Part shown: positions 8,903-17,582 of the stretch, piece by piece
Position numbering within the stretch: position 1 is the first letter of the stretch
Layout of the letters: each line of letters opens with the position of its first letter
Source: Chryseobacterium ginsenosidimutans
GTDB taxonomy: Bacteria > Bacteroidota > Bacteroidia > Flavobacteriales > Weeksellaceae
Assembly (NCBI RefSeq): GCF_030823405.1
Contig: NZ_JAUSXC010000001.1
Location: forward strand, 2,277,001 to 2,341,000
Length of the DNA: 64,000 nt
Reading direction: 5' to 3'
The notes under the pieces: model-generated
Seen by the model: only the letters and a program-made list of their open reading frames with translations
What the model was told of the DNA's origin: nothing
Databases searched by the model: none
Position numbers and translations under genes: made by a program

Positions 8903-10873
8903 ATGACAAAATTTCTACTTTCATGCTTCTTATTCATAGGCATGACCCTCTCTGCTCAAATAAATTTGGGTACAGGAAGCACAGATGTTGGAGTGGCTCC
9001 AATAAGTACTTATTACGGATATTCTTATGTGCAGCAGATTTTTACAAAACAGGAAATCAATGCCAATGCAGCGGGAAATATTACCGGACTTAAATTTTAT
9101 ATAGATCCGTCTTTTTCCATTTCTAATTCTTCACAATGGGTAGTTTATCTTGGTCAAACCACAAAAACATCATTCACTTCTGATGTCGACTGGGTTCCGC
9201 TTGCACAATTAACACAGGTTTATTCGGGAACTGTTACTAATGCCAACGGAGTAATTGAGGTTACTTTTGCAACACCTTTTCCTTATAACAATACTTCTAA
9301 TTTAGTAGTAGCTGCAGAAGAAAACTCTGCAGGTTATGATAATAATGATTATGAAGAAGCAATGTATGTATATCCTGGTGCGCAAAACTCTACCATTTAC
9401 TACAAAAATGACTATACCGATCCGGATCCTGCTTCACCACCAACAAGTGGTAATTTAGTAGATTATAAATCTGTGATTACTATCGAAGGTTTGGCACCAA
9501 ATCCTATTCCAGGATGTCCAGTGATTACGTATCCGAGCAATAATGCTACATTTGTACCTTTAACTTCAACAATTAACTGGAACAATTCTTCAGGAGCAAC
9601 TAGTTATAAAGTTTCTATAGGAACAAGCCCTGGCGGAACAGATGTTGCAAATCAGGTATCTGTAACTACTAACAGTTTCACACCTTCAACACCATTTGCT
9701 CCGGGAGTAAATCATTATATTAAAGTGGTAGCAGTTGGCACAGGAGGCGAATCTGCAGGATGTACGGAAGTAATGTTTACATCAGCGCCACCACAACCTA
9801 CAAATGACGAATGTGTGACAGCAATTACATTAACGGTAAATCCTGATTTGAATTGCGGAACAGTAACTTCAGGATACACAATCGGAGCTACAGATTCAGG
9901 AACTCTCCCGGATCCTTGTTATGGAAATCCTGATGATGATGTTTGGTTTAAATTTGTTGCAGCTGCAACAAGTCAAAAAATTTCTCTGCTGAATGTAGAG
10001 GCTGTGGGTACTAATACATGGGATACAAGTGCTAACTTCCAGGTTTTCAGTGGAGGATGTGGAGCATTGTCAAGTATTTTATGTGTAGATTCTTCTTCTG
10101 GCATTGTATCAGGTCTTACGGTTGGAGAAACATATCTGATAAGAGTTTACAGCTATGATGATGCAGGAAGTCATCAAAGTTTTGATATTTGTGTAGGAAC
10201 GTTACCTCCGCCACCTGCCAATGATGACTGTTTTGGTGCATTAGCAGCAACTGTTATCCCATATACTTACGTACAAAGTGACGGAGCAGGAGCTACAAAT
10301 AATGCAGGAATGATTACCGCTTGCAGTAATGAAATGAATGACGGAACATGGTTCTCTTTTGTAGGAGATGGTGATACATTTAACATTACAGTGACAATGC
10401 CTACAGGAAGCGATTTTGATCCTCAGATTGGAGTTTACAGCGGATCTTGCTCAAGTTTATCATGTGAAGATACAGTAGATAGCGCGGGAGAGGGAGGAAC
10501 TGAAACTCTTTCTATTCCTACACTTCCAGGAAATACTTATTATGTGAATGTTGGACATTACAGCGGTTGGTCAGATGAGATGGAAGGGCCATTTACAATT
10601 AATATCAGCAAAAATGCTTTGGGAACTTCTGAAGTTAAGGCAGATAAAAACAGTATTAAGCTATATCCAAATCCTTTCAATGATGTCTTGAATATTTCAG
10701 ACGCTGCCAATGTAAAATCGGTTTCTGTTTCTGATGTTTCAGGAAGATTGGTAAAAGTGATTGATAATCCTGGTTCTGCACTTTATTTAGGAGAATTAAA
10801 ACAGGGAATGTATCTAATAACCCTTATAATGAAAGATGGTTCTAAGCAAACTATTAAAACCATTAAAAAATAA
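8903..10873 (+). CDS. T9SS type A secreted protein, paralogue of the preceding gene
   Basis: This 656-residue protein is exported via MTKFLLSCFLFIGMTLSAQ. Residues 1-190 match the N-terminal module of the upstream neighbour (STYYGYSYVQQIF, GLKFYIDP, WVVYLGQTTKTSF). One fibronectin-like domain follows (about 204-295, SIGTSPGGTDVAN). Then come two PPC-like beta-sandwich domains, each opened by 'NDEC/NDDC' (about 298 and 437) with DDVWFKF and DGTWFSF cores, and a type A sorting domain (LYPNPFNDVLNISDAANVKS) ending KTIKK. The sorting domain is nearly identical to the neighbour's while the middle differs, as expected after duplication and domain shuffling. The cargo function is unknown. Confidence 0.85.
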   Translation: MTKFLLSCFLFIGMTLSAQINLGTGSTDVGVAPISTYYGYSYVQQIFTKQEINANAAGNITGLKFYIDPSFSISNSSQWVVYLGQTTKTSFTSDVDWVPLAQLTQVYSGTVTNANGVIEVTFATPFPYNNTSNLVVAAEENSAGYDNNDYEEAMYVYPGAQNSTIYYKNDYTDPDPASPPTSGNLVDYKSVITIEGLAPNPIPGCPVITYPSNNATFVPLTSTINWNNSSGATSYKVSIGTSPGGTDVANQVSVTTNSFTPSTPFAPGVNHYIKVVAVGTGGESAGCTEVMFTSAPPQPTNDECVTAITLTVNPDLNCGTVTSGYTIGATDSGTLPDPCYGNPDDDVWFKFVAAATSQKISLLNVEAVGTNTWDTSANFQVFSGGCGALSSILCVDSSSGIVSGLTVGETYLIRVYSYDDAGSHQSFDICVGTLPPPPANDDCFGALAATVIPYTYVQSDGAGATNNAGMITACSNEMNDGTWFSFVGDGDTFNITVTMPTGSDFDPQIGVYSGSCSSLSCEDTVDSAGEGGTETLSIPTLPGNTYYVNVGHYSGWSDEMEGPFTINISKNALGTSEVKADKNSIKLYPNPFNDVLNISDAANVKSVSVSDVSGRLVKVIDNPGSALYLGELKQGMYLITLIMKDGSKQTIKTIKK

Positions 10874-10886
10874 TTTATTATTAAAA

Positions 10887-10917
10887 AGAGACGATCATTT
10901 TTGGTCGTCTCTCTTTT
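10887..10917 (+). terminator. Rho-independent terminator
   Basis: GAGACGATC pairs with GGTCGTCTC (one G-U), followed by CTTTTT; it ends transcription of the T9SS gene at 8903-10873. Confidence 0.8.
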
Positions 10918-10934
10918 TAAAGAATGTTATAAAA

Positions 10935-10968
10935 TATAAAAAGACGGTAAATTTTACCGTCTTTTTTA
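10935..10968. terminator. Bidirectional terminator between convergent genes
   Basis: AAGACGGTAAA and TTTACCGTCTT form a perfect stem flanked by an A run on the left and a T run on the right. It can serve the plus-strand T9SS gene and the minus-strand genes that follow. Confidence 0.75.
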
Positions 10969-10984
10969 TTGCTGTATTTTAATC

Positions 10985-11143
10985 TTAATTATTTGGAACT
11001 GGTTGTATGTCTCCCGTATTCAGGTGTTCAAAAACGGTAGGGAAAAATGTTACAAGGATAAAATAGATAATAATCATTAATATGACTAAAGCAAAAAGTA
11101 TAATCACTAAACTGTTCGGTTTGTTTTTCTTTTTTGGTTCCAT
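10985..11143 (-). CDS. 52-residue single-pass membrane peptide
   Basis: A short open frame reads MEPKKKNKPN, then a strongly hydrophobic stretch (SLVIILFALVILMIIIYFIL, about 11-30), then a polar tail ending in VPNN. The lysine-rich N-terminus before the membrane segment predicts a cytoplasmic N-terminus. It lies 44 nt downstream of the channel gene on the same strand and just before a terminator, so it is probably cotranscribed with it. No family was recognised. The composition and clean start and stop argue for a real small gene, but length alone gives weak support. Confidence 0.55.
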   Translation of the reverse strand: MEPKKKNKPNSLVIILFALVILMIIIYFILVTFFPTVFEHLNTGDIQPVPNN

Positions 11144-11187
11144 GATGTTTGTGGTATTTGGTTAATAGATTACATTACTATTTAATA

Positions 11188-12015
11188 CTAAGCTAATTTC
11201 TTGCCACATTGTTTACAGTATCTTGCATCATCATCTATATCCTCGTTTCCGCACCGCTCGCATATCTTTTCCAGGTTTTGCCTTTTATTTCTCATCTCGG
11301 CGGTTACAATTCCGGTAGGAACAGCAATAATCGAATATCCAGCTAACATTAAAATAACAGCAAAAAATTTCCCCATCGGCGTAATAGGGGAAACATCGCC
11401 ATAACCAACGGTTGTTACTGTAACGACGGCCCAGTAAATCGCTTGAGGAATGGTTTCAAACCCTTCTCTTCCGCCTTCCACCATAAACATCAGAGAACCT
11501 ACGATTACAGAAAAAATAACAAGGAATAAAAGGAAAATATATATTTTTCTCGAACTGTTTTTCAATGCCCTGACAATTACAGTACCGTCATTCATAAAAT
11601 CCAGAAGATTGAAAACCCTGAAAACTCTCAGCATTCTCAACATCCTGAAAATAAGGAAGTATTTCGTTACCGGAAAAATAAAACTCAGATAAAAAGGTAC
11701 AAGCGCCAGAAAATCAATAATTCCGAAAAAACTGAAAATGTAATGTTTCTTATTTTTTAAAACAGCAATTCTCGACCAGTATTCTGCAGTGAAGAATAAT
11801 GAAATAACCCATTCTGAAATAATAAAAACATAATGAAATCTTTTATCTAATTTGGGTACACTTTCCATCATGATGATAAAAGTGCTTATAAGAATTAAGG
11901 ATAATAAAATAATATCGAACAGTTTGCCGAGCCTAGTGTCCGATCTATAAATGATTCGATAAAGATGTCTTTTCCAGAGCGCGTCTCCGGGAACAAGATT
12001 ATGCTCCTTTTCCAT
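11188..12015 (-). CDS. Voltage-gated K+ channel-like ion transporter with C-terminal zinc ribbon
   Basis: The 275-residue protein has six transmembrane segments. It carries an S4-like charged helix (FRMLRMLRVFRVF, about 123-135) and a pore loop with the K+ selectivity filter TTVGYGD (201-207), so it should conduct potassium across the inner membrane as a tetramer. After the last helix the cytoplasmic tail ends in a four-cysteine zinc-ribbon pattern: C252-x2-C255, then C267-x2-C270 (CERCG...YCKQCGKKLA). Bacterial Kch/KvAP-type channels usually lack this tail, which may sense a ligand or stabilise the tetramer (inference). The 52-residue membrane peptide follows on the same strand. Confidence 0.88.
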   Translation of the reverse strand: MEKEHNLVPGDALWKRHLYRIIYRSDTRLGKLFDIILLSLILISTFIIMMESVPKLDKRFHYVFIISEWVISLFFTAEYWSRIAVLKNKKHYIFSFFGIIDFLALVPFYLSFIFPVTKYFLIFRMLRMLRVFRVFNLLDFMNDGTVIVRALKNSSRKIYIFLLFLVIFSVIVGSLMFMVEGGREGFETIPQAIYWAVVTVTTVGYGDVSPITPMGKFFAVILMLAGYSIIAVPTGIVTAEMRNKRQNLEKICERCGNEDIDDDARYCKQCGKKLA

Positions 12016-12076
12016 TGCAAATGTTTTTTAAAATTAACAAATTATCCCTATTTTCGTAACAAACATACAGAATAAA

Positions 12077-13174
12077 ATGACAATAAGTAAAGTAATTGCA
12101 AAAATAGAAGAGCGTATCCCGCTACAGCAGGCAGAAGATTTTGATAATGTAGGGTTATTGTGCGGAGTTCCTTCACGAAATGTCTCCGGAATTCTTGTCT
12201 GCCACGATGCGTTGGAGAATGTTGTAGATGAAGCAATTCATAAAAACTGTAATTTGATAGTATGTTTTCATCCGATTATTTTTTCAGGGTTAAAATCTTT
12301 AACAGGGAAAAATTATGTTGAAAGAGCAGTGTTAAAAGCTATTGAAAATAAAATTGCGATCTATGCTATTCATACAGCTTTTGATAATGACTTTTTTGGT
12401 GTGAACAGAGGAATATGTGATCAGTTGGGATTAAAAGACTTAAAAATTCTTCAGCCTAAAAAAAATAATTTAAAGCAGTTAACGGTTTTTGTGCCAAAAG
12501 ACTATTCCGAGAAAGTAAAAGAAGCTCTTTTTAACGCAGGGGCGGGAAATATTGGCTTTTATGACGAATGTAGTTTTACCGTTAACGGGAACGGAACTTT
12601 CAGGCCGATTGAAGGTTCAAATCCTTTTTCCGGACAACAAAATATCAGAGAAAATGCCGATGAAGATATGATTTCTGTGATTTTCGAAGATTACAAACAG
12701 GGACAAATTGTAAATGCAATGAAAACCGCACATCCTTATGAAGAGGTTGCACATCAGATTTACAGTTTGGATAATACAAATCATCACTCGGGATTGGGAA
12801 TGTATGGCGATTTTGAAGAACCTATGGACGAAAAAGATTTTTTGAAATTTGTAAAAGAAAAATTTAATCTGGACGTGATCAGACATTCTGATTTTAACAA
12901 CAAAAAAATTAAAAGAGTAGGAGTTTTGGGTGGCTCAGGAGCAAGCGGAATACGGTCTGCAATCTCCAAAAAATGTGATGCTTATCTTACGGGAGATGTG
13001 AAATACCACGATTTTTTCCTGGCAGAATCTAAAATGCTGATTTGTGATATAGGGCATTTTGAATCAGAACAATTTGTCACTCAACAATTATTTGAAATTT
13101 TATCACAAAAATTTAGTACATTTGCAATCTCAAATTCTATTGAGAAAACAAACCCGGTAAATTATTTCATTTAA
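12077..13174 (+). CDS. NIF3-like dinuclear metal centre protein (DUF34, YbgI/YqfO family)
   Basis: The protein has 365 residues, the long form of the family with an inserted middle domain (about 130-240, PII-like in YqfO structures). The two halves of the NIF3 fold carry the metal-binding motifs: FDNVGLLCG, VCFHPIIFSGLK near the N-terminus, and YLTGDVKYHDFFLA and CDIGHFESE near the C-terminus. The family forms hexameric toroids with two metals per subunit; the substrate is not settled, and the 'GTP cyclohydrolase 1 type 2' name used in some annotations is poorly supported. The gene is followed after 3 nt by the coiled-coil gene, so the two are almost certainly one operon, a pairing common in Bacteroidota. 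Confidence 0.92.
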   Translation: MTISKVIAKIEERIPLQQAEDFDNVGLLCGVPSRNVSGILVCHDALENVVDEAIHKNCNLIVCFHPIIFSGLKSLTGKNYVERAVLKAIENKIAIYAIHTAFDNDFFGVNRGICDQLGLKDLKILQPKKNNLKQLTVFVPKDYSEKVKEALFNAGAGNIGFYDECSFTVNGNGTFRPIEGSNPFSGQQNIRENADEDMISVIFEDYKQGQIVNAMKTAHPYEEVAHQIYSLDNTNHHSGLGMYGDFEEPMDEKDFLKFVKEKFNLDVIRHSDFNNKKIKRVGVLGGSGASGIRSAISKKCDAYLTGDVKYHDFFLAESKMLICDIGHFESEQFVTQQLFEILSQKFSTFAISNSIEKTNPVNYFI

Positions 13175-13177
13175 AAT

Positions 13178-13954
13178 ATGGCAAAAACCAACGATATTTC
13201 AGTTGAAGAAAAGTTAAGAGCTTTATACGATTTGCAGATCATTGATTCTAGATTGGACGAAATCCGAAATACAAGAGGAGAATTGCCAATTGAAGTAGAG
13301 GATCTTGAAATTGAAATCGAAGGTCTTGAAAAAAGAGCTGAAAAGTTTCATGCAGATATCAAAGATCAGGACGATCAGATCAAAACGAAGCATGAAGTTA
13401 TCAACCATGCAAAAACTTTAATTGAAAAATACAAATCTCAACAAGATAGTGTAAGAAACAATAAAGAGTTTGAAGCATTAAGTAAAGAAATTGAATATCA
13501 GGAGCTTGAGATTCAGCTTTCTGAAAAGAGAATCAAAGAATTCGGAGCTAAAATTGCTCACAAAAACGAAACTTTGGATGAGTTGAATACAAAAATCGAC
13601 GATCTTAAGAATCACCTGAAATTCAAAAAAGAAGAATTAGAAGGCTTAGTTTCTGAAACAAAAAAAGAAGAAGAATATTTAATAGAGAAATCTAAAGAAT
13701 TTTCTGCTAAAATCGACGAAAGATTATTGTTTTCTTACAACAGAATCAGAACAAACTCTCCAAATGGTCTTGCAGTAGTAGGATTGGAAAGGGGAGCTCC
13801 GAAAGGGTCTTTCTTCACAATTCCACCTCAAAAGCAAATGGAAATTGCTCAGAGAAAGAAAATTATTATCGATGAACATTCAGGGAAAATCCTTGTTGAT
13901 GACGAGTTGGTAATGGAAGAAAACGAGAGAATGAATTCTGTGATTAAATTCTAA
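13178..13954 (+). CDS. DUF164-like coiled-coil protein with a zinc ribbon that lost all four cysteines
   Basis: The 258-residue protein has a long antiparallel coiled coil (about 10-180, rich in E/K/L/I) followed by the C-terminal module of the C4-type zinc-ribbon (DUF164/zf-RING_7) family. In that family the module has the form GACxGC..(I/L)PPQ...C..CGRIL. Here the same positions read GAPKGSFFTIPPQ and IIIDEHSGKIL: P208, S211, D232 and S235 stand where the four zinc cysteines should be. The surrounding framework is kept, so the fold may survive without zinc. The family is thought to bind nucleic acid, but its role is unproven. Translationally coupled to the NIF3-like gene. Confidence 0.85.
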   Translation: MAKTNDISVEEKLRALYDLQIIDSRLDEIRNTRGELPIEVEDLEIEIEGLEKRAEKFHADIKDQDDQIKTKHEVINHAKTLIEKYKSQQDSVRNNKEFEALSKEIEYQELEIQLSEKRIKEFGAKIAHKNETLDELNTKIDDLKNHLKFKKEELEGLVSETKKEEEYLIEKSKEFSAKIDERLLFSYNRIRTNSPNGLAVVGLERGAPKGSFFTIPPQKQMEIAQRKKIIIDEHSGKILVDDELVMEENERMNSVIKF

Positions 13955-13977
13955 TTTTAATTACAATTTTAAATATA

Positions 13978-14012
13978 AATAAGGCTGAAAATTTTCAGCC
14001 TTATTTTTTATT
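13978..14012 (+). terminator. Rho-independent terminator
   Basis: A 28-nt perfect palindrome (AATAAGGCTGAAAA and its complement) with a trailing T run closes the NIF3/DUF164 operon. Confidence 0.85.
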
Positions 14013-14037
14013 TCAATTTTTTATTTTGACACAAGAA

Positions 14038-14071
14038 ATAAAAAACCGATCCAATAATAATGAACCGGTTT
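14038..14071 (-). terminator. Terminator of the acyl-CoA synthetase gene
   Basis: Read on the minus strand, AAACCGGTTC pairs with GGATCGGTTT (two G-U pairs), followed by a T run, 29 nt after the stop codon. Confidence 0.65.
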
Positions 14072-14100
14072 ATATTATTTAATAGAATTGTATCAAAAAA

Positions 14101-15879
14101 CTATTCATTACGATCATACATCTTATTGTAAAGGTCTATAAATTTCTCTTTAATAGCTTTTCTTTTCAGCTTTAAAGTTGGTGTTAAAAGTCCTGCATCA
14201 ATGCTCCATACTTCTGGTGTCAGTTCAATCTTTTTAATTTGTTCCCAATGTCCCAGATGTTCATTGATGTCATCAATTTCCTTTTTTATTCTGTCTTTTA
14301 ATTCGGGGCTTTTTGCTATTTCCTGTGGAGTTAAACCAATATTTAGGTTGTTTCTCATTGCCCAGCTTTTTGCAAATTCAAAATCGGGTTGTACCAATGC
14401 TGTAGGCATTTTTTCGCCATCACCTACGACCATAATCTGCTCAATAAACTTCGAAGCTTTGGCTAAATTTTCAATCGTTTGAGGAGCAATATATTTTCCG
14501 CCTGATGTTTTGAACATTTCTTTTTTACGGTCTGTGATCTGTAAAAATCCATCACTGTCAATATGCCCGATGTCTCCGGTTCTGAAATATCCGTCATCTG
14601 TAAAAACTTCTTTCGTCATTTCATCATTTTTGAAATAACCTTTGAAAATAGAAGGTCCCTTTACCGTAATTTCACCATCTTCCTGAATTTTTACTTTAAG
14701 ATTATCTAAAGGCAATCCGACAGTACCCACTTTCATTTTCCCAAAAGTATTTACAGAAATTACCGGTGACGTTTCCGTTAAGCCATAACCTTCCAGAATT
14801 GGAATTCCTGCATTTTGGAACATTAAATTCAGTCTTGTAGATAAAGCGGCAGAACCTGAAACTAATGTGATAATTTCACCTCCTAAACCTTCTCGCCATT
14901 TTTTAAATACCAGTTTATCGGCAATGATTTCCCGTAACCCCGATGGCTTTGATACGGTTTTCTTTTTCGAAATTAAATCTAATGCCCAAAAGAATATTTT
15001 TTGTTTTAAACCTCCCGCTGATGAACCTGTTGCATAGATTTTATCATAAACTTTTTCAACAAGTCTTGGTACAACACTCATGTAGTGCGGCTTTACTTCT
15101 TTTACATTTTCACCCATTTTATCAATGCTTTCCGCGAAATAAATCGAAAATCCATTGTACTGGAAAAGGTAAAAAAGCATTCTTTCAAAAATGTGACAGA
15201 TAGGAAGGAAGCTTAAGACCCTTGTATCTTTATAATCAAGGCTTTTCTTCTTCGGAATTCTGGGAATCGAGCCCAAAACATTAGAGACAATATTATGGTG
15301 AGTCAACATGACACCTTTTGGCTTCCCTGTTGTTCCCGATGTATAAATAATAGTTGCTAAATCTTCAGAATTAATAGCATTCGAAAGATCTTCTACTTCA
15401 ATTTGGGTAGAATCGTCTTCACCCAGATCAAGGATTTCTTTCCAGTTTGGAGCACCAGTGATATTATCAAAAGTAAAAACTCCCTGTAACGACGGGATGT
15501 TGTGTTTCACCTTCATAACCTTGTTTAAAAGATCTTTATCAGAAACAAAACAGTACTTAATTTCTGCATTTGTGAAGATAAACTGGTAATCTTCGGGAGA
15601 AATACTGGGATAAACCGGTACGGAAACTACACCGATCTGCGAAAGTCCGAGATCCATAATTGCCCATTCTGTACGGGTATTTGTGGTGATTAAAGCAATC
15701 TTGTCACCTGGTTTTATTCCAAGTTTTAAAAGTCCTCTTGAAATCTTATTGCCTTCATTAATAAACTCTTGCGTAGAGGTTTTTTTCCATTCACCATGAT
15801 ATTTTGTTACAAACATATCAGATTTTGGGTACGTTTCTAAGGCATAGTGAGGTATATCGAATAATCTTTTGATTGTCAT
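14101..15879 (-). CDS. Long-chain acyl-CoA synthetase (AMP-forming)
   Basis: The 592-residue ANL-superfamily enzyme activates fatty acids to acyl-CoA via an acyl-adenylate. Motifs seen: the P-loop-like YTSGTTGKPKGVMLTHHN, the A5 motif GYGLTETSP, the hinge region DGYFRTGDIGHIDSDGFLQITDRKKE, and the late lysine-containing stretch KTSGGKYIAPQTIE. The length and the bulky central segment (RLVEKVYDKIY) match long-chain FadD/ACSL-type enzymes rather than acetyl-CoA synthetase. It lies divergent to an acyl-CoA dehydrogenase, which fits import and beta-oxidation of fatty acids, or recycling of fatty acids into lipids. No signal peptide. Confidence 0.93.
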   Translation of the reverse strand: MTIKRLFDIPHYALETYPKSDMFVTKYHGEWKKTSTQEFINEGNKISRGLLKLGIKPGDKIALITTNTRTEWAIMDLGLSQIGVVSVPVYPSISPEDYQFIFTNAEIKYCFVSDKDLLNKVMKVKHNIPSLQGVFTFDNITGAPNWKEILDLGEDDSTQIEVEDLSNAINSEDLATIIYTSGTTGKPKGVMLTHHNIVSNVLGSIPRIPKKKSLDYKDTRVLSFLPICHIFERMLFYLFQYNGFSIYFAESIDKMGENVKEVKPHYMSVVPRLVEKVYDKIYATGSSAGGLKQKIFFWALDLISKKKTVSKPSGLREIIADKLVFKKWREGLGGEIITLVSGSAALSTRLNLMFQNAGIPILEGYGLTETSPVISVNTFGKMKVGTVGLPLDNLKVKIQEDGEITVKGPSIFKGYFKNDEMTKEVFTDDGYFRTGDIGHIDSDGFLQITDRKKEMFKTSGGKYIAPQTIENLAKASKFIEQIMVVGDGEKMPTALVQPDFEFAKSWAMRNNLNIGLTPQEIAKSPELKDRIKKEIDDINEHLGHWEQIKKIELTPEVWSIDAGLLTPTLKLKRKAIKEKFIDLYNKMYDRNE

Positions 15880-16122
15880 GTTCTTTATAGTAATTGTTAA
15901 AGGATTTTAAATATAAGCATTTTTTTTAATTGTGAAGATAGAAGTGATTAATTAGGAATTAATAAAATGTATGCCATAATATATTTAATAATTCAAATTT
16001 AAGATATATATAATGAAAATTTAAAAATTACGGTAATCTATTGATTTACTCCTAATTGATGATTCTATTTTCAGATTTGCTCAAAAAGTGTAAATTAGCA
16101 ACTATCTAATTATTCAATTTTT

Positions 16123-17262
16123 ATGGACTTTAATTTATCAGAAGAACAGCTGATGATTCAGCAGGCGGCAAGGGATTTTGCACAAAATGAACTATTACCG
16201 GAAGTTATTGAAAGAGACCGCGACCAAAAATTTCCTACTGAGCAAGTAAAGAAAATGGGAGAAATGGGACTTTTGGGAATGATGGTCGATCCTAAATACG
16301 GTGGTGCAGGAATGGATAGCGTTTCTTACGTTTTGGCAATGGAAGAGATTGCAAAGATTGATGCTTCTGCCGCTGTTGTTATGTCTGTAAATAATTCTCT
16401 GGTCTGCGCAGGACTTGAAAAATTCGCTTCTGAAGAGCAAAAAGTGAAATATCTTACGCCTCTTGCAAGCGGACAGGTAATCGGAGCTTTTGCTTTGTCT
16501 GAGCCTGAAGCAGGTTCTGATGCGACTTCTCAGAAAACAACTGCAGAAGATAAGGGAGATTATTACCTTTTAAACGGTATCAAAAACTGGATCACAAACG
16601 GAGGAACGGCATCTTACTATGTTGTAATTGCACAGACTAATCCTGAGAAAAAACATAAAGGAATCAACGCATTCATCGTCGAGAGAGGGTGGGAAGGATT
16701 CGAAATAGGACCGAAAGAAGACAAATTGGGAATCAGAGGAAGCGATACGCATTCTTTGATCTTTAACAATGTGAAAGTACCAAAGGAAAACAGAATCGGG
16801 GAAGATGGTTTCGGATTCAACTTTGCGATGGCTGTTTTGAATGGAGGTAGAATAGGTATCGCTTCTCAGGCTTTAGGTATCGCTTCCGGAGCTTACGAAT
16901 TGGCTTTAAAATACGCTAAAACAAGAAAAGCTTTTAAAACTGAAATTATCAACCATCAGGCTATTGCTTTCAAATTGGCCGATATGGCAACTCAGATTAT
17001 GGCTGCAAGAATGCTTTGCTATAAAGCTGCTGTGGAAAAAGATGCAGGAAAAGATATTTCTGAAATCGGTGCTATGGCAAAATTATATTCTTCTCAGGTT
17101 GCCATGGATACTACGATTGAAGCAGTACAGATCCACGGTGGATACGGATATGTGAAAGAATATCATGTAGAAAGAATGATGAGAGATGCAAAAATCACTC
17201 AGATCTATGAAGGAACTTCTGAAATCCAGAAGATCGTTATCTCAAGAAGCATTGCAAAGTAA
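16123..17262 (+). CDS. Acyl-CoA dehydrogenase (short/medium-chain type)
   Basis: The 379-residue FAD enzyme oxidises acyl-CoA to trans-2-enoyl-CoA in the first step of beta-oxidation or branched-chain amino acid breakdown. Seen: N-terminal helical domain (LSEEQLMIQQAARDFAQNEL), FAD/substrate loops ALSEPEAGSD and WITNGG, the LGIRGSDTHSL beta domain, the QALGIASGAYELALKYAKTRKAF helix, and the catalytic-base motif IYEGTSEIQ with Glu363. The position of the Glu in YEG is that of short- and medium-chain enzymes rather than of isovaleryl- or long-chain enzymes. The gene is monocistronic and faces away from the acyl-CoA synthetase gene. Confidence 0.95.
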   Translation: MDFNLSEEQLMIQQAARDFAQNELLPEVIERDRDQKFPTEQVKKMGEMGLLGMMVDPKYGGAGMDSVSYVLAMEEIAKIDASAAVVMSVNNSLVCAGLEKFASEEQKVKYLTPLASGQVIGAFALSEPEAGSDATSQKTTAEDKGDYYLLNGIKNWITNGGTASYYVVIAQTNPEKKHKGINAFIVERGWEGFEIGPKEDKLGIRGSDTHSLIFNNVKVPKENRIGEDGFGFNFAMAVLNGGRIGIASQALGIASGAYELALKYAKTRKAFKTEIINHQAIAFKLADMATQIMAARMLCYKAAVEKDAGKDISEIGAMAKLYSSQVAMDTTIEAVQIHGGYGYVKEYHVERMMRDAKITQIYEGTSEIQKIVISRSIAK

Positions 17263-17283
17263 TTGCTTAATTATAATGAAATA

Positions 17284-17315
17284 GTAAAAGGCTCTCAATT
17301 TGGGAGCCTTTTTAC
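17284..17315 (+). terminator. Rho-independent terminator
   Basis: AAAAGGCTC pairs with GAGCCTTTTT across a loop, followed by a T-rich stretch, 22 nt after the dehydrogenase stop codon. The rest of 17316-17556 is featureless AT-rich DNA. Confidence 0.85.
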
Positions 17316-17556
17316 TTTCACACGAACCACAAAATATTAATAATATGTTGTTTTTTATTTTTAAGCTTAATTTAATCAGCTTTATTAGTTTGATTAAGTT
17401 TTTCTGTATAAGTTAAATCTTATTTATATATTCTTAAATTTAGTCTAAAATATTAGAAGTTTTACACTTATCAGTTTATTTTTTAATGATAAGTAAAATT
17501 ATAAATAAGAATTTTTCAAAAAACGGAAATTTGATTAAAATATTATTAAAATAAAA

Positions 17557-17578
17557 AATCCATCATGAGATGGATTTG
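17557..17578 (-). terminator. Terminator of the DUF4349 lipoprotein gene
   Basis: AAATCCATC and GATGGATTT form a perfect 9-bp stem with a 4-nt loop; on the minus strand it is followed by a T run. Confidence 0.75.
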
Positions 17579-17582
17579 AGAG

